NCBI GenBank assembly: GCA_938023035.1
Contig: CALIDI010000022.1
Span: forward strand, 1 to 64,000
Source: an uncultured Leptolyngbyaceae cyanobacterium
GTDB taxonomy: Bacteria; Cyanobacteriota; Cyanobacteriia; Leptolyngbyales; Leptolyngbyaceae
DNA length: 64,000 bases
Reading direction: 5' to 3'
Shown piece by piece: positions 48,291 through 56,552 of the stretch (positions are counted from its first letter, which is position 1; each line of letters opens with the position of its first letter). A program made the translations under genes and the position numbers. Below the pieces are notes generated by a model. The model was not told the origin of the DNA and searched no databases. It was given only the letters and a program-made list of their open reading frames with translations.

Positions 48291-48566
48291 AAAACGGGAT
48301 AACGTGGATGCTCAAGTTTCCACACAAAACAGCCTTTGCTATCACTCCCCCAACTTCATCGTTAACTGCACACTCAATTGAGTCAATCGATTGATCTCCA
48401 AGACCAACGCCCCTTAGACGGGTTTTGTGAAAACGTGGTAGCCATTTTGCAAACCCCAAGCGCTTGTGTGAGCCATAGCTGCCCCAATTGAGCCACCGGC
48501 ACGGTCGCGTATCGCTACATAGAGCGCTTGAACGATTTGTGTTAGCTCTTTTGTTGACACCTCCAT
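48268..48566 (-). pseudogene. Small frameshifted open frame overlapping the preceding gene
   Basis: A frame starts ATG at 48566, overlapping the last 25 bases of the gene at 48542-48910. It reads MEVSTKELTQIVQALYVAIR, then 30 more residues to a stop at 48414 (50 residues). A second frame, shifted, continues with protein-like sequence (GVGLGDQSIDSIECAVNDEV) to a stop at 48268. Together they look like one roughly 95-residue gene broken by a frameshift. I recognise no family. It may equally be a short intact gene followed by noise. Confidence 0.35.
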
Positions 48567-48910
48567 TTTCCTTCGATTAACTCAATCTCTTGCCACACCC
48601 CACCCACTAGTTTTTCAAACCTTCCCCATTGGGGTTTACCTTTATCCCGCCCAATAACACGTACAGGCTCAATCCAATCCTGTTGGCAATGCTCTAGCGG
48701 ATCAGGAATGATCCGCCAGTCCTCACTCAGAATGCCGTACTCACTCAGACAAAAAGATTCTGCACTTTCTAAATCTTCGTACCATTGGTCGCCATTAGCA
48801 AAACCGTCATCTAGCGAAGTACAAGGAAATAGATAAACGCCGTTAGCACACTGGTATAGGATGACCTGTCGAATATCAGGATGATGCCTTGTTGTTGCAA
48901 CTTTTCTCAT
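48542..48910 (-). CDS. Conserved hypothetical protein
   Basis: This 122-residue soluble, acidic protein is Trp- and Cys-containing. Its core reads ILYQCANGVYLFPCTSLDDG, a WYEDLESAESFCLSEYGI segment, then IIPDPLEHCQQDWIEPVRV. The pattern of a short beta-rich domain with a CQQDWI motif recalls small uncharacterised proteins in several bacterial phyla, but I cannot name a domain or function. Start MRKVATTRHHPDI at 48910 has no strong ribosome site. Flanked on both sides by decayed sequence, suggesting a region under turnover. Confidence 0.65.
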   Translation of the reverse strand: MRKVATTRHHPDIRQVILYQCANGVYLFPCTSLDDGFANGDQWYEDLESAESFCLSEYGILSEDWRIIPDPLEHCQQDWIEPVRVIGRDKGKPQWGRFEKLVGGVWQEIELIEGKWRCQQKS

Positions 48911-49029
48911 GCTCTGTTCACTCCACTCAGCTAATCATTCATTTATCGAATATCAAAGGAGCATTCCACAGATTAAAGGTGCAATCACTGACCAATCACC
49001 AAATGATTCGACTGCTGGTTGAGTCAAGT

Positions 49030-49318
49030 AGCGCCTTTCCTTGATGAGGACGCGCCGCTGTTATTGTAGGTTGTCAATTCAGCGAAAGTTCTAGTTGAGG
49101 CGATCGCTCCCCAAAAGCCAGGTTTGAATCTGCCGAAAAGCTCCCTGCCGCTCGACCAAGGCTTATAACTCGGCGATCGCATCTGCCCAAATCCGGAGAG
49201 AAGCACTGACTTCAACAACAAGCACCCGATCAAACCAGCGTTTTGGTACTGTGGTCATTACCAGAGAAACGTCCCCCTGCTCAACCACTTGAGCTGCCGA
49301 AGGGATCGGTGAGGTTCC
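49030..49318 (-). pseudogene. Decayed coding remnant
   Basis: One minus-strand frame reads protein-like segments separated by several stops: VVEQGDVSLVMTTVPKRWFD and VEVSASLRIWADAIAEL, a stop, ALVERQGAFRQIQTWLLGSD, then more stops. The segments stay in one frame, which suggests a dead gene, not chance. No family recognised. The rest of the 48911-49322 gap shows nothing. Confidence 0.35.
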
Positions 49319-49322
49319 CTTA

Positions 49323-50162
49323 TCAGCTCTGCATTTTTAAGGATGATTGCCTTGCCAGCGGCCAGCCCAAACGAGTCGGTTGCAGATAAACTCGCTTCAG
49401 CGTATTCACATCGCGCTCTGAGATTGGGGATGGGTGGCGAACCTGTGAGAAATAGAGGGCGTCGCTTTCCAGGGGGCTATGGCCCCAAATCCCCAAGGCA
49501 TGGCCCAACTCGTGACGGGCCGCTGCCAGTAGGTAAACGGGGGCTTGGTCAGGGCGTAACCACAGGGAAAACCGGTGCTCCAAATAGGTGACCGTGGCAC
49601 GCTGGGTGGTCAATAACTCAAACCGGGCTTCAGCCGAGCGGGCACGCCCTAGGCGGGGCCGACCATTGGGGTCGCGCTCCAGCTTTAGGGGAGCTGATCG
49701 CCGCCAAATGGTAATGTTAGCCGTTTCTGCAGTGTCCACCAATTGTAGAGGCAAATAGCGGTTCCACTCTTGCACGGCCTGTTGTACAGCACTCATCCAG
49801 GCTTGGGCCTGCTGGCGCAAAAAGTCGTTCGCTTGTTCGGCAGTTGTCAGTGGCTGCACGTATACCCGCACAGGAAAACTCGACCAGAGGAGATGCCCAA
49901 ACTCTGGGGGGTGCACTTGGTCAAAGTAGTCCCCCGCTGCTGTCTCTGGCCAGGCGGCAAGGGATGGCGGCAAGGGATGAGGTCGGAGCGCAGGAAGAGT
50001 ATCGGTCTTGACCTGAGCGAGGCGAGAACGGAATAGATCGGTAAGATGCGATCGCCCCCAGACGGGCCTATGCCACCCACTCAGGAGAATCAGCAATAAC
50101 AATGGCAGCAGCCATCGCCACCTCCTTCTTTGTTTGTGATGACATCGCAGACTGCACAACAC
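49323..50162 (-). CDS. Exported zinc metallopeptidase (matrixin-like)
   Basis: This 279-residue predicted extracellular protease has, with GTG at 50162, a basic start followed by a hydrophobic LLPLLLLILLSGW stretch that looks like a signal peptide. The zinc motif HELGHALGIWGHS (H217, E218, H221, H228) is close to the matrixin motif HExGHxxGxxHS, with one residue more before the last His. A central EWNRYLPLQLVDTAETANITI segment fits the metzincin beta-sheet. The frame is open upstream to 50351, but that part overlaps a dispersed repeat and has no conserved look, so it is probably untranslated. Substrate unknown. Confidence 0.8.
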   Translation of the reverse strand: MLCSLRCHHKQRRRWRWLLPLLLLILLSGWHRPVWGRSHLTDLFRSRLAQVKTDTLPALRPHPLPPSLAAWPETAAGDYFDQVHPPEFGHLLWSSFPVRVYVQPLTTAEQANDFLRQQAQAWMSAVQQAVQEWNRYLPLQLVDTAETANITIWRRSAPLKLERDPNGRPRLGRARSAEARFELLTTQRATVTYLEHRFSLWLRPDQAPVYLLAAARHELGHALGIWGHSPLESDALYFSQVRHPSPISERDVNTLKRVYLQPTRLGWPLARQSSLKMQS

Positions 50163-50275
50163 TGAATAAACCGAAAAAACGCAGGAGATTTTTAGCCGAT
50201 CAAAAAATTGCCGCCTTCTCCCTGCCAGAAGACCCTGTGTAAACGACTTGTACAACAAGGCAGAAATTTCTAGAC

Positions 50276-50430
50276 TAGCCTCAGCCACCCTTACCACCAG
50301 TTTCTTCTTCCATCGAGGGAGCAAGGGAACTGGATCGAAGCCCTCTTCCACAATGGGATCAGCATATCCCTAACAGGCATTTAAGAAAGGGGTAAGGGTA
50401 GCCAGACCAATGCCTCAGTCTACTAAGCCG
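50276..50430 (+). repeat. Dispersed repeat family R2, copy 2
   Basis: Colinear with 14877-15036: GCCTCAGCCACCCTTACC, TTCTTCCATCGAGGGAGC, GGATCGAAGCCC, ATATCCCTAAC, TTTAAGAAAGGGGTAAGGG, CCAGACCAATGCCTCAGTCT. It runs into the open frame upstream of the metallopeptidase start. Confidence 0.7.
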
Positions 50431-50543
50431 GTTTAACAGCACCTTTGGATTACGCTCAGGAAGCTGAGCTAGTTTGCTAGGCAGGCTCTTTTCTGGAAAG
50501 CGCCGTAGGCCGATGCTACACAGACACGGGGTGATTTCTTTCT

Positions 50544-50777
50544 CTAACCCGGTAGCCAGTTAGCGCTGAGCACTACCGCTAGGCCCATAAAGATGACGGT
50601 CAAAGCCCAAGTTACTCGATTGAGAGTAACTTCTGCACTTTTGGTACTGGTAAACAGTTGGGCTTGCCCGCCCAGCCCACCTAACCCATCACCCTTGGGG
50701 CTATGGAGTAGCACTAAGATAATCAACCCCAGGGCTGAAAATACCCAGATAATTTGCACAACACTCGTAACAGTCAT
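50544..50777 (-). CDS. secG: Protein-export membrane protein SecG
   Basis: Small accessory subunit of the SecYEG translocon. The 77 residues have two hydrophobic helices (VVQIIWVFSALGLIILVLLH and VTWALTVIFMGLAVVLSANW) separated by a glycine-rich loop (SPKGDGLGGLGGQAQLFTST), the family signature. It starts 23 bases after gpmI and is very probably co-transcribed with it. Confidence 0.95.
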   Translation of the reverse strand: MTVTSVVQIIWVFSALGLIILVLLHSPKGDGLGGLGGQAQLFTSTKSAEVTLNRVTWALTVIFMGLAVVLSANWLPG

Positions 50778-50800
50778 AACAGTACTCTCAGCAAGTAAAA

Positions 50801-52399
50801 TTAACGGCTTAACTTAACCGGGGTGCGGTTGGGGCGCAGGTCTAACTCCGATGACACGATCATCGAGGTTCCAGTCATTTCGGGAGGTTGAGGCAGCTTC
50901 AAAATTTCTAGAATGGTGGGTGCCACATCTGAGAGGCGTCCATCACTTCGCAGGGTCACTTCAGCCCCATGCCCTGGAATTTTTAAGCCCTCTCCCTCTA
51001 TTAAAATAAAGGGAACAGGGTTGGTTGTGTGAGCCGTCCAGGGGTTATGGTTTTCATCCCACATTAATTCAGCATTGCCATGGTCAGCAATGATAATAGC
51101 CGTGCCACCTGCTTGGGAGACAGCTTCTAACAACCGCCCCAGACAGCGATCAACGGTCTCAAGGGCATCTATGGTTGCTTCCATCTTACCTGTGTGCCCG
51201 ACCATGTCAGGGTTGGCATAGTTAATCACTACTAGGGAATAAACCCGCCGAGCGATCGCCGCGATCGCCCCATCAGTCACCGCTACCGCCGACATGGCTG
51301 GCTCTTTATCGTAGGTAGTCACCTGAGGACTAGCAATCAGTTCGCGATCTTCCCCCTCAAAGGGGTCTTCCTTCCCACCGTTAAAGAAGTAAGTAACATG
51401 GGCATACTTCTCCGTTTCAGCCGTACGAAACTGCTTTAAGCCATGCTTCGCAATGACTTCACCCAAAATGTTATCTAGATTTTGGGGTTCAAAGGCTACT
51501 TCCACCAGAAAGCTGGGATCGTACTGAGTAAAGGTAACAAAGGCCAATGGTTGAATCAGCTCGCGCTCAAATCCAGAAAACTGAGGATCGACCAGTGCCT
51601 GGGTTAGTTGGCGTGCCCGGTCAGGCCGAAAGTTGAAGAACACTACGCCATCTCCTGACTTAATGGCTCCAGGAGCCACGCGGACAGGTAGGATAAACTC
51701 ATCGTTAACCCCTGCTTTATAGGAATCCGTCAACACGTCTAAAGCCGACTGGCCATTGCCTCCGCCGTCGGTCGTGATCACTCGATACGCTTTTTCAATC
51801 CGATCCCAACGGCGATCGCGATCCATCGCGTAGTAACGCCCGCTCAGAGTGGCAATCCGCCCGACCCCAATCCGTTCAATATAAGCTTCAATCTGTTGAA
51901 TAGACTCCTTTGCTGAGGTTGGAGGGGTATCTCGCCCATCCGTAATTGCGTGAATACAGACATCCGTCAGGCGTTGGTCCTTGGCCATTTCCAACAAACC
52001 CGCCAAGTGGGTCAGGTGAGAATGCACCCCTCCCTCTGAACAGAGGCCAATCAAATGCAAAGTTCCCCTACGCTGGTGAACCGTTTGCAAGGTTCTTACC
52101 AGGGCAGAGTTGCTCAACAACGTCCCATCTTCAACCGCATCCGAAATTCGCACTAATTCCTGGGGCACAACCCGCCCGGCACCAATATTCAGATGCCCCA
52201 CTTCAGAATTTCCCATTTGGCCATCGGGTAGCCCCACATGCTTACCCGATGCCTGAATCAACGTGTGGGGGTAAGTTGCCCAGAGACTATCAATCACTGG
52301 GGTATTCGCCGCCATAACCGCGTTGCCATCGGCTTCTTCGCGATAGCCCCAACCATCTAGGATGATCAGCACAACAGGTGATACTGGCGATTGCGCCAT
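50801..52399 (-). CDS. gpmI: 2,3-bisphosphoglycerate-independent phosphoglycerate mutase
   Basis: Interconverts 3- and 2-phosphoglycerate using two Mn ions and a phosphoserine intermediate. The 532 residues from ATG 52399 (preceded by GGAG) match the family length. Seen: PVVLIILDGWGYREEADGNA (metal-binding Asp), LPDGQMGNSEVGHLNIGAGR (nucleophilic Ser), VINYANPDMVGHTGKMEATI and IADHGNAELMWDENHNPWTA (metal ligands). A longer reading from 52441 lacks conservation. First gene of a gpmI-secG pair. Confidence 0.97.
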   Translation of the reverse strand: MAQSPVSPVVLIILDGWGYREEADGNAVMAANTPVIDSLWATYPHTLIQASGKHVGLPDGQMGNSEVGHLNIGAGRVVPQELVRISDAVEDGTLLSNSALVRTLQTVHQRRGTLHLIGLCSEGGVHSHLTHLAGLLEMAKDQRLTDVCIHAITDGRDTPPTSAKESIQQIEAYIERIGVGRIATLSGRYYAMDRDRRWDRIEKAYRVITTDGGGNGQSALDVLTDSYKAGVNDEFILPVRVAPGAIKSGDGVVFFNFRPDRARQLTQALVDPQFSGFERELIQPLAFVTFTQYDPSFLVEVAFEPQNLDNILGEVIAKHGLKQFRTAETEKYAHVTYFFNGGKEDPFEGEDRELIASPQVTTYDKEPAMSAVAVTDGAIAAIARRVYSLVVINYANPDMVGHTGKMEATIDALETVDRCLGRLLEAVSQAGGTAIIIADHGNAELMWDENHNPWTAHTTNPVPFILIEGEGLKIPGHGAEVTLRSDGRLSDVAPTILEILKLPQPPEMTGTSMIVSSELDLRPNRTPVKLSR

Positions 52400-53237
52400 A
52401 GAGTTCACTCCACTTAACTGAACGGCGGACAAACTAAACAAATGCTTAAATTTCTGCGGAAATCATACCATCCTACTTTTCTCCTGCCATCCCATCAGGA
52501 ATCCAAAGCCTTCCTCAGCTCAGAAGATCTTTATTCAATCACCGAGCGACGGCTAGGAGTTTACCTGGTTTCCGTTGTGGCATGATCCCATCACTTAATC
52601 ACCGGCTCCAACAATGTTAAGTTTTGCCCACAATTCACTCCATGATTTAAGAAAACGATACGGTTGCCTACTCGCAAAAACACGGAATCAGGATGGCGAT
52701 CTAGGCGATCTAGATGAATCGACTTCACTAATCTCGCGATAGGAGCAGAGCATCAAGCAGCTCAGCTTTACTATGCTAAGGGTATCCGGATTTTCAGGTG
52801 TTGATTAAGCGAATGGACGTTAGGTGGCTAACATTCATGGCAACTGACCAGATAGACAAAATCTGGAATTACCTAGCCCAACCAACCAGATCTCTCAATT
52901 CCAGCCTCTGCCATGAGAACTTACTCAAACGAATCGACCTGAGATTTTGGCGCGGCTAAACAGACGCAGAACGGCTGATTTGTCCCTGCTGCCAGGGCAG
53001 ACTAAATGAGCGCGATCGCGCTTGGAAAGGTGGCTTTTTGACACCGAATTAGTTGCCTTTCATCATCGAACCTTCCAAGTTTGTCACGTCAGCTTTTGTA
53101 CATATTTTCAAAGAAAGTTGCTTATCTTAAGGTTTTGTAACATTGAGATAGGATAGTCTAGCTCATCCGATTTAACCAAGAAATGTGGCAGATATTGATT
53201 GAACCCTGTGTGCTGCCGGGTCACTGCTATCTAAAGT

Positions 53238-53280
53238 CGTCGCTGCTTTCACCGCCAGACACTGTGCAAACACCTGCTTA
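53238..53280 (+). repeat. Dispersed repeat family R1, copy 3 (tail only)
   Basis: CGTCGCTGCTTTCACCGCCA, then GACACTGTGCAAACACCTGC, aligns with the family tail with several substitutions. Confidence 0.5.
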
Positions 53281-53337
53281 CACACAGGCTGTGCCCCCAT
53301 TAACGATCAACCCTTCAAAGCAATACTTCCAAGCAAT

Positions 53338-53360
53338 AAAAAAGCAGCCGAGCGGCTGCT
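53338..53360 (-). terminator. Intrinsic terminator without an assigned gene
   Basis: On the minus strand AGCAGCC-GCTC-GGCTGCT (7-bp stem) is followed by TTTTTT. The nearest upstream minus-strand gene (DUF4870) ends 310 bases away. Either its message is long, or a small transcript ends here. A 26-codon frame with ATG just upstream runs through the stem. Confidence 0.7.
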
Positions 53361-53489
53361 GAAGTCAGTGCACGAGGTGTTAGCCATAGATTACGGGAAA
53401 CCTCGGCAGGTTGCTGGGCTGTTGCAATTTTAGATACGTGCGAAATCATCCCCGAAGGTTGACTCAACATCCCGCTCTAGGAGGATGCT

Positions 53490-53656
53490 TTGAGAGCCGA
53501 TCTCCGGATGGCCTTGCCAACTCAAGTCGCGGCTATCCGGACAACACCCTGCCTTTGCAGGTAATGGAAGGATTTGGTGGGGTGCAGTCCGCATCGGCAG
53601 ACCTAGATCCCATCGTCGCGGTTTTAACTGCTAGACACTCTTCAAACGCCCGCTAG
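53490..53656 (+). repeat. Dispersed repeat family R1, copy 4 (near full length)
   Basis: About 165 bases colinear with 62300-62469. Shared blocks are ACTCAAGTCGC, CCTG-CT--GCAGG, ATGGAA, GGGTG-AGT, ATCGTCGCGGTTTTAAC (identical) and TTCAAACGCCC (identical). Confidence 0.75.
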
Positions 53657-53671
53657 GATATTTGTGCAGTG

Positions 53672-54031
53672 TTATACCACGCGAAAGATAAATGAATAGC
53701 GAAAGGGCTCGTTCGGGGTGCTCAAGCAGTGGGCAACGGCCCAAATTGCTAATCCCCAATGAAACAGGAATAGAATTGGCCCCAAAATCCAGCCAGCTAA
53801 CCCCAGGGTCAAAAAGCTTAAAACCCCAATGATCGCCCCATAAATCAAGACGTTGATGTGAAAGTTAATCGCCTCTTTGGCATTTGCTTTGACGACGGTA
53901 TCTTCTGAGACCATTAACAGAGCTATCGGGATGCCAATCGAGAAAACAAGCGTGCTGATAAAGATTGAGGCATGACTCAGCACAGATAACAGCTTACGCT
54001 TATCGCTGTCGGTGCTGCCTGGTGTTTGCAT
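53672..54031 (-). CDS. DUF4870 family small membrane protein
   Basis: This 119-residue protein has three hydrophobic segments: LSHASIFISTLVFSIGIPIA, then VLIYGAIIGVLSFLTLGLAG and ILFLFHWGLAIWAVAHCL. The intervening VKANAKEAINFHINVLIY, with the NFHIN block, is diagnostic of DUF4870 proteins (also called Tic20-like in some annotations). Function unknown. It follows holA on the same strand with about 95 bases between. Its C-terminus stops 15 bases from an R1 repeat. Confidence 0.85.
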   Translation of the reverse strand: MQTPGSTDSDKRKLLSVLSHASIFISTLVFSIGIPIALLMVSEDTVVKANAKEAINFHINVLIYGAIIGVLSFLTLGLAGWILGPILFLFHWGLAIWAVAHCLSTPNEPFRYSFIFRVV

Positions 54032-54125
54032 AAGTCTTCCTTACCGTTTTCCTTAACATGTCGTGCTTTTCCCTAGTATCTCGTATCTCTTCCCAAATGC
54101 GTTTGGCATTTCAGTCGAGAGATCC

Positions 54126-55115
54126 CTATCGGGGAGGACGGCAAACTTCACAGAGTTCTACAATTTTTGTTTGCAAGGTGATTAGCTCGTCTGCACTGCG
54201 CTTGAGGCTGGCATCTAGCTCTAACAAAATTGGCAGGGCTTGAAGTAAACCATCCAAGCTAACCTGGCTGACTTCTTGCTTAAGAAAATAGAGGCGTTTA
54301 GGGTTGCTCAATTCAGCGGCAGTGGCGATCGCCCGTTCATCCCGTTCTCCTGTTTCGAGTAGCAGCTTAACCCAAAGCCAGGTACGAAAACTCGTCACGA
54401 GACTGCGAGTCAGCACCAAAGCTGGTTCATTTTGTCGCAGTAAATCGGCGGCCAAGTCAAGGGCGATCGCAGTTTTGCCCTGACAGATGGCCTGGGCCAG
54501 TTGAATCGTGCTTTGGCTGGTAGTGGTAACGAGTTGGGCAACCGTGGCCTCATCAATTGCTTGCTTTTGCCCAGTGCTATAAAGCCGCAATTTTTCCAAC
54601 TCGCTGTGTAATTGGCGGGTGTTGCCCCCTACCGCGATCGCCAATTGCTCGGCAGCAGTGGGAGTCAGATTCACCCCAACAGCCTGGGCCGCTTGCTGCA
54701 CCTGCTTCAGTAAGTCCGTCGTTTTCCAGGGGGGAAGCAGCGCAAACTCACGGATTTCACCATACTTTTGTAACAGTTTGGTCGATTTTAGCCGCCCATC
54801 GGGTTTGCTTGCACTGGTCAGCAATAGAACAGAGGTTTCTGGGAGTTTGGGCAGCGTTTGCTCTAGCTCGGCTAGTAAAGCCTCCGAGCAGCGCTGCCCC
54901 AGAGTCGTTTCGCTAAGCCACACCAGCCGTTTTCCAACTCCAAAAGGAGGCGTCATCACCTGATTTAGTGCCTGTTGCACTCCATCAGGCTGCTCTGGGG
55001 AGATTTTTTCGTAGTTAAAGCTTTCCCAATTGGGATCAACAGTTTGTTGGCGCAAGATTTTGACCGCCTGGGCGATCGCAAAGTCATCCTCACCCCAGTA
55101 GAAGTAAACGGCCAT
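54126..55115 (-). CDS. holA: DNA polymerase III subunit delta
   Basis: Clamp-loader subunit that opens the beta sliding clamp. The 329 residues have the HolA layout: an N-terminal AAA-like domain without Walker motifs (VYFYWGEDDFAIAQAVKILR, WLSETTLGQR, TSVLLLTSASKPDGR), a lid (AAEQLAIAVGGNTRQLHSEL) and the C-terminal collar (LLLETGERDERAIATAAELSN and LLELDASLKRSADELITLQT). It stands upstream of the DUF4870 gene on the same strand. Confidence 0.95.
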   Translation of the reverse strand: MAVYFYWGEDDFAIAQAVKILRQQTVDPNWESFNYEKISPEQPDGVQQALNQVMTPPFGVGKRLVWLSETTLGQRCSEALLAELEQTLPKLPETSVLLLTSASKPDGRLKSTKLLQKYGEIREFALLPPWKTTDLLKQVQQAAQAVGVNLTPTAAEQLAIAVGGNTRQLHSELEKLRLYSTGQKQAIDEATVAQLVTTTSQSTIQLAQAICQGKTAIALDLAADLLRQNEPALVLTRSLVTSFRTWLWVKLLLETGERDERAIATAAELSNPKRLYFLKQEVSQVSLDGLLQALPILLELDASLKRSADELITLQTKIVELCEVCRPPR

Positions 55116-55149
55116 AAGTAGCTGGGCACACTTAAATTAAAGATACCTC

Positions 55150-55228
55150 TTGGAGGAAGGGAGTAGCATCCCCTGCCCGAGGGCGCAGCCCCCGCTCCTC
55201 CCTTCTGACAGTCAATTAGGACTCTACT
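55150..55228. repeat. Dispersed repeat family R3, copy 3
   Basis: GGAAGGGAGTAGCATCCCCT, then GAGGGCGCAGCCCCCGCTCC, then CCTTCTGACAGTCAATTAGG. It matches 20877-20960 block by block. The GGGCGCAGCCC core is palindromic. It lies just upstream of holA. The remainder of 55116-55613 holds no clear gene; an 80-codon minus-strand frame (55366-55608) is doubtful. Confidence 0.65.
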
Positions 55229-55613
55229 TACCTGAAAAATTCAAGATTTAGAGAGTCTGATTTAGAAGCGATTTTAGCCTCTGCACTGGCGTTTTCCCAG
55301 TTTGGCAGTGCAAAATCATTCATCAAGGGGCGTCTCTTCAGAGTGAAATTAAGGTATCTTGGGGATCACTGCTCTCTGGCCAAAAAGCTCGGAGGCAGAA
55401 GCAGGTATCTGTTTGCCTGACCAGGGAGTGCGCTTGCGGTAAGGTTCTCAATGGTAGACAGCAAGAGAGCGACTGAGGTTAATGGCCCTAGCAGATTCTG
55501 GTGCAAGCAATCCAGTTGTTCGAGCACAGCGCCATTGGCGGTTTGTCTAGATTGCCCCCAACCTGCTGGGTAACTGGAGCTAATTTCGTTAATAACGATA
55601 CGAGGCATTACTT

Positions 55614-56396
55614 TTGGACGAAGACTTTCAGACCTATCTCAATCGGGCGATGCACTTAATTTTGCCTGAGACCTGCCGCTCTCAGGTTCAACATATTCAG
55701 GAATCGCCAAAGTTTCGATTGGTGCCAGGCCAAGGGCTTCAAGCGGCTCCCTTTCCGGGTTATGCGATTATTACACCCCCGGCCATTGATGAAACAGAGA
55801 ACCAATCTCTCTATTCTCTCTTAGAGCACTATCAGCAGCAGCTTGTGGAGGATTTGGGCGCTCAATTGTTTGCCTTGGTGCCACCAGAGAGTTTCCATTT
55901 AACGCTGGCCGATTTGATCTGGGATAGTCGCTATCGCGACGCACTCCAAAACCCTGGTTATGAAAATCAACTCCGCCAGCAGATTGCTACGATTTTTGAC
56001 CAAACGGCCTGGTTAAACGAGGGTGCACCTATTCGTTTTCAGGCCATTGGTTTTTTTATCATGACGCGGGCGATCGCCCTATGCCTAGTGCCCACGGATG
56101 AGGCAGCCTACGATCGAGTACTCAAGTTTCGCCGGGCCATTTATCAAAACCGCGAACTGATTGGGCTTGGCATTGAGCAACAGTACTACTTTACCCCCCA
56201 CATTACCCTGGGTTACTTTGGTGATGTGCCTCCGCCCGAAGCATTACAGCAGTGTTGCGAAAGTCTTGTGACGTTAAACCAGCGCTGGCTCGAAGGCAAA
56301 CAGCAAGATTTTTGGGTCAAGCAAGCAGAACTGCGTAAATTCGACGATATGACGCACTATTACCGCGAAGCCAACTGGGCCAGGTTCACTTTCTAG
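55614..56396 (+). CDS. 2H-phosphoesterase-fold protein (DUF1868)
   Basis: This 260-residue soluble protein has the two His-x-Thr motifs of the 2H phosphoesterase superfamily: SFHLTLADLIWD and FTPHITLGYFGD. The superfamily includes 2'-5' RNA ligases and cyclic phosphodiesterases. The block FRLVPGQGLQAAPFPGYAII fits DUF1868. Substrate unknown; RNA 2',3'-cyclic or nicotinamide-derived phosphates are possibilities. The start is TTG 55614 with GAGG about 9 bases upstream. ATG 55650 is the alternative. An R1 repeat tail lies 32 bases after the stop. Confidence 0.8.
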   Translation: MDEDFQTYLNRAMHLILPETCRSQVQHIQESPKFRLVPGQGLQAAPFPGYAIITPPAIDETENQSLYSLLEHYQQQLVEDLGAQLFALVPPESFHLTLADLIWDSRYRDALQNPGYENQLRQQIATIFDQTAWLNEGAPIRFQAIGFFIMTRAIALCLVPTDEAAYDRVLKFRRAIYQNRELIGLGIEQQYYFTPHITLGYFGDVPPPEALQQCCESLVTLNQRWLEGKQQDFWVKQAELRKFDDMTHYYREANWARFTF

Positions 56397-56427
56397 GCGG
56401 CCATTCCTCTGAAGCAGAATTGACCCA

Positions 56428-56468
56428 TGTTGTTGTAACTGCCAGACACCGTTCAAATGCCCTCTAAG
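56428..56468 (+). repeat. Dispersed repeat family R1, copy 5 (tail only)
   Basis: TGTTGTTGTAACTGCCAGAC, then ACCGTTCAAATGCCCTCTAA, matches the family tail. It sits between the convergent 2H-fold gene and ycf46. Confidence 0.6.
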
Positions 56469-56552
56469 CTGGGTTTTGTCCTCAGCCTTTTGACCGATTT
56501 TTGAGCATAGCATTCCCAAGAACGATCGCAGCTATTCTTCACGGGGTTGCAC

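Larger units (their letters stand above)
52442..53671. other. 1.2-kb spacer with repeats and possible dead fragments
   Basis: No convincing gene. A frame at 52813-53052 reads about 48 residues, a TAA, then TDAERLICPCCQGRLNERDR and on to a second stop, possibly a dead zinc-ribbon-like fragment. Two R1 repeat copies (53238-53280 and 53490-53656) and a minus-strand terminator (53338-53360) with no obvious gene upstream are present. Confidence 0.45.

Noticed and set aside
55366-55608. 80-codon minus-strand frame divergent from the 2H-fold gene
   Set aside because: No recognisable domain and no clear ribosome site. Possible but not supported.
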